DNA of 7,148 bases from the NCBI GenBank assembly GCA_016840305.1, contig JAEOSP010000166.1, forward strand, positions 1 to 7,148, written 5' to 3'. A program made the position numbers and the translations under genes. The stretch is from Candidatus Hodarchaeota archaeon (GTDB lineage Archaea; Asgardarchaeota; Heimdallarchaeia; Hodarchaeales; Hodarchaeaceae). Below are positions 6,772 through 7,148 of this stretch, in pieces; the first letter of the stretch is position 1; the number at the start of each line of letters is the position of its first letter. The notes under the pieces were generated by a model. That model did no database searches. It saw nothing but the letters and a program-made list of their open reading frames with translations, and was not told the DNA's origin.

Positions 6772-6784
6772 TAAGATTAATACG
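6772..6784. promoter_or_regulatory. Candidate bidirectional TATA element between divergent genes
   Basis: The gap between the YaaA-like gene (-) and the second TGT-like gene (+) is about 66 bases. It contains TAAGATTAATACG, with the symmetric core ATTAAT. It lies about 30 bases from the minus-strand ATG and about 37 from the plus-strand TTG, so it could place polymerase for either gene with a short leader. No other TATA-like sequence fits as well. Confidence 0.28.
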
Positions 6785-6815
6785 TTTTCTCATTATTTAC
6801 AAGTGTGGGTTGTGA

Positions 6816-7148
6816 TTGAAACTATATTTAGGCGTTGTTCCTGGATTTTTCCCTTGGATAAAAGAGCCTATGATCAAAAAAAGGTTATCAAAAGAAAATT
6901 TTGGGATTATCTTCTCATTTTGGCAATTTAAAAGATCTTTATCCAAAATTATAGATAGAGGCATCCATGATTATTTCTCTTATGAAGGTGCAATCATGAT
7001 TGACTCTGGAGCTTACAGTGCGTATAATTCAGATGCTAAGATTGAGCTGAAGAAATACATTACATTTCTCAGGAACATTTCGCTTGAGAAAAATGATATT
7101 ATTGTCAATCTCGATGTCATCGGTAGGAAAAAGGAATCTAAAAGGAAT
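6816..7148 (+). CDS. Second TGT/DpdA-like protein, cut by the right edge
   Basis: An open frame runs from TTG 6816 to the window end (111 codons, no stop). It encodes the N-terminal third of another TGT-superfamily protein. Landmarks are an opening KLYLGVVPG strand, MIDSGAYSAYN (61-71) with the catalytic-type Asp at 63, and DIIVNLDVIG (94-103). It aligns along its length with the minus-strand TGT-like protein: KIIDRGIHDYF against KIIKKGISDFL, and DSGAYSAYN against DSGAFSAIN. I prefer TTG 6816 over ATG 6870 because only the TTG start includes the first barrel strand found in the paralogue. An in-frame TGA at 6813 rules out a longer protein. The NLDVIG segment resembles phage TGT-like proteins as I remember them. 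It is divergent from the YaaA-like gene and probably belongs to the same island. Whether it is catalytic cannot be judged, since the nucleophile region lies outside. Confidence 0.75.
   Translation, partial: MKLYLGVVPGFFPWIKEPMIKKRLSKENFGIIFSFWQFKRSLSKIIDRGIHDYFSYEGAIMIDSGAYSAYNSDAKIELKKYITFLRNISLEKNDIIVNLDVIGRKKESKRN

Noticed and set aside
1..7148. CRISPR arrays, tRNA or rRNA genes, insertion sequences
   Set aside because: No regularly spaced repeats, no tRNA-like cloverleaf or conserved T-loop, and no transposase or terminal inverted repeats were seen by eye.

Overview
The window is archaeal. It is AT-rich throughout and carries a complete transcription factor B (TFB) and an archaeal-type XRE-like regulator cut by the left edge. 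Shine-Dalgarno signals are rare, and several starts look leaderless or use TTG or GTG. I cannot place the organism below domain level. A mesophilic lineage such as an Asgard group is possible but is a guess.

Left part (1-2749): the 3' portion of a COG2522-like helix-turn-helix regulator (+) is followed by a 364-base AT-rich gap with U-rich tracts and TATA-like boxes. TFB (+) comes next and meets, almost end to end, an unrecognised helical protein of about 150 residues (-). A YjbQ/UPF0047 family protein (-) with its own Shine-Dalgarno sequence follows. These look like ordinary chromosomal genes.

Right part (2808-7148): this is the accessory, interesting part. Read in the minus direction from about 6750, it holds three co-oriented genes separated by only tens of bases. 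They are a YaaA/DUF328-DUF6884-like protein, a tRNA-guanine-transglycosylase-like protein of DpdA type, and a 784-residue beta-class amino-methyltransferase of Type III Mod type. A second TGT/DpdA-like gene starts on the plus strand from the same short promoter region and runs off the right edge. It begins at a TTG codon.

A TGT-like base-exchange enzyme beside a YaaA-family protein matches the core of the bacterial and phage Dpd systems. In those systems DpdA puts the 7-deazaguanine preQ0 into DNA, and YaaA/DUF328-type proteins such as DpdC convert the inserted base further. Archaea usually make preQ0 already for tRNA archaeosine, so such an island could draw on the host pool. My main inference is a compact archaeal 7-deazaguanine DNA modification locus coupled to a DNA methyltransferase. 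The methyltransferase is itself unusual. It looks like two Mod units fused head to tail: the first has lost the catalytic motifs but keeps a target-recognition-like segment, and the second has the catalytic motifs but a shortened recognition region. No nuclease or helicase is visible, so a restriction partner, if any, lies beyond the right edge.
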